The notes under the pieces: model-generated | What the model saw: the letters and a program-made list of their open reading frames with translations, nothing else | What the model was told of the DNA's origin: nothing | Database searches by the model: none | In this document: positions 62,780 to 64,000 of the stretch, piece after piece | How positions within the stretch are numbered: the first letter of the stretch is position 1 | How the letters are laid out: every line of letters begins with the position of its first letter | Source: Verrucomicrobiales bacterium | Lineage (GTDB): Bacteria; Verrucomicrobiota; Verrucomicrobiia; Verrucomicrobiales; DEV007 | Assembly: GCA_029213195.1 (NCBI GenBank) | Contig: JARGNI010000010.1 | Location: forward strand, 1 to 64,000 | Reading direction: 5' to 3' | DNA: 64,000 nucleotides | Program-made: the position numbers and the translations under genes

Positions 62780-64000
62780 TCAAGATCCTTTCACCCCCGA
62801 AACTTCGCCGGAACTGTCGGCAAATCGATCCATCTCCAGCCCCATCATGCGGGCCTGGGTCAGCCAGAGATTGGCGAGTGGTGTTCCCTCGGCCATGTTG
62901 ATGTGCTGCCCCGTCTGAGTGACACGACCGCCACCGGCCATGATGATGGGCAGGTCGTTGTATTGATGGGTGGAACCATCCCCGAGTCCGGACCCGTAGG
63001 TGAACAAGGTATTGTCGAGCAGCGTCGTTCCATCCGCCTCCTCCATCTGGTTCATTCGCCCTAACAGGTAGGCGAACTGCTCCATGTGAAACCGGTCCAC
63101 CTCGAGGAGTTGGTCGATCATCTTGGTCTGGTTGTGAGACATCCCATGGTGGCTCAACGGTTTGTCGGAAATCTCTTCAAACAGGTAAGGGGTATCCCAT
63201 CGCTCCGGACCGACCATGAACGTCGCTACATTCGTGAGCCCGGTCTGCAAGGCGACCACCATGAGATCGCCCATCAAGCGGATGTATTCCCCCCTAGGCA
63301 AATAGGCCTCGGGCGGCTCCTCGAAGTCGACTTGAGCGAGTTCCGCTTTCATCTTTTCGAGGCGATCCATCTGCATTTCGATGGCACGGATAGACTCGAA
63401 ATATTCATCAAACTTCTGGCCATCGACATATCCCAGGTCCTTCTGCAATGACTTGGCATCCTCGAGAACGAGGTCGGTCACATCGCGATAGCGATCGATC
63501 TCCCCGGTTGAGAAGAGACGGCGATACATCTTTCTCGGATCTCGAATCGAGGGCGCGAGATGTCCCGTGCCATACCAGGAAATATTGTCGAAATAGATCG
63601 ATTCCTTGTTGTCCTTGTGACTGTTGCAACTGAACTCCAGCGTCCGAAACGGAGTCTTCTGCCCGACATGATCAGCCACGAGATGATCCAGCGTCCGGTC
63701 CAGCGGCCAGGCTGTCCCCTCGATCGTGTAGGGCTCGGCGCTGCTGAGATAACAAGAGGCACACTGCGCATGCACATCGGTTCCCTGCTGAAAGGTTCGA
63801 TCCATTCCCGTAATCAGATTGATCTGGTCCTTGAAATCCGCGAGGGGCTGCAAGGTCGGAGTCAAATTCTCAAGTGGCTTGACGAAAGGATTCGGGTCCT
63901 GCTTGTCGAGCGACTTCATGACGTTCCCCAGGTTCCCCTTCGGAATAATGGAATTTGCTTCACCGGGAAAGAATCCTCGTCGAACGACTCCGATCGGAAC
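62780..64000 (-). CDS. DUF1552 family protein, third copy (5' end cut by window)
   Basis: Only the last roughly 406 residues are in the window; the coding frame stays open to position 64000 (reading VPIGVVRRGFFPGEANSIIP at the edge). ENLTPTLQPLADFKDQINLI, CASCYLSSAEPYTIEGTAWP, DEYFESIRAIEMQMDRLEK, SHHGMSHNQTKMIDQLLEV and TLFTYGSGLGDGSTHQYNDL are standard DUF1552 blocks. A Met at 63919 is in frame but lies inside the conserved core, so it is not the start. It converges on the second copy; a cytochrome partner probably lies beyond the window. Confidence 0.9.
   Translation of the reverse strand, partial: VPIGVVRRGFFPGEANSIIPKGNLGNVMKSLDKQDPNPFVKPLENLTPTLQPLADFKDQINLITGMDRTFQQGTDVHAQCASCYLSSAEPYTIEGTAWPLDRTLDHLVADHVGQKTPFRTLEFSCNSHKDNKESIYFDNISWYGTGHLAPSIRDPRKMYRRLFSTGEIDRYRDVTDLVLEDAKSLQKDLGYVDGQKFDEYFESIRAIEMQMDRLEKMKAELAQVDFEEPPEAYLPRGEYIRLMGDLMVVALQTGLTNVATFMVGPERWDTPYLFEEISDKPLSHHGMSHNQTKMIDQLLEVDRFHMEQFAYLLGRMNQMEEADGTTLLDNTLFTYGSGLGDGSTHQYNDLPIIMAGGGRVTQTGQHINMAEGTPLANLWLTQARMMGLEMDRFADSSGEVSGVKGS

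Overview
The window looks like chromosome of a free-living, probably aquatic Verrucomicrobiota bacterium; Planctomycetota is the main alternative. The evidence is the set of families confined largely to that superphylum (DUF1501, DUF1549/DUF1553, DUF1552, DUF1587-1595 planctomycete-type cytochromes), extracellular sulfatases, a large MoxR/DUF58/VWA operon, and a perfect copy of the LexA box I recall for Verrucomicrobia (TGTTC-N4-GAACA). GC is fairly high and even, except for an AT-rich left edge that carries an insertion-sequence remnant. No tRNA, rRNA, CRISPR array or prophage was recognised.

Layout. 1-240: end of an IS5-type transposase with an internal stop. 350-9260: mixed housekeeping and cell-envelope genes (Kef-type antiporter, membrane methyltransferase, type I phosphodiesterase, AraD epimerase, degenerate EEP-fold protein, Sel1-C39 protein, a small lipoprotein operon, GNAT acetyltransferase). 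9373-17817: a 3D-domain lipoprotein, then a reverse-strand operon of DUF1501, DUF1549/1553 and cytochrome/WD40 genes, with a divergent PAS-AraC regulator. 17833-22313: a frameshifted gene, a TauE/SafE transporter, and clpB with a strong terminator.

22484-40747 is one tightly packed 18-kb forward operon: MoxR ATPase, DUF58, two large VWA membrane proteins (one with an embedded PA14 domain), a DUF4175-like coiled-coil giant, an exported terpene-cyclase-fold protein, LipB, an FHA-containing nucleotide cyclase and a Ser/Thr kinase with a TPR tail. The order suggests envelope surveillance or assembly followed by phospho- and cyclic-nucleotide signalling.

41063-47042: TPR protein, small secreted protein, M23 peptidase, MnmA and an orphan sugar ABC ATPase. 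47229-49406 encodes a FAN1-like VRR-NUC nuclease fused to a DnaQ-type 3'-5' exonuclease, with the LexA box just upstream. This SOS-regulated repair fusion is the most striking single gene here. 49488-64000: two sulfatases, an SMP-30 lactonase-like protein, an SDR, and three DUF1592/DUF1552 modules in shuffled order, presumably for oxidative or sulfated-polymer catabolism.

GTAG-headed hairpins of REP/BIME type lie in three intergenic gaps (40826-40890, 49403-49481, 62690-62716). They imply a RAYT transposase elsewhere in the genome.
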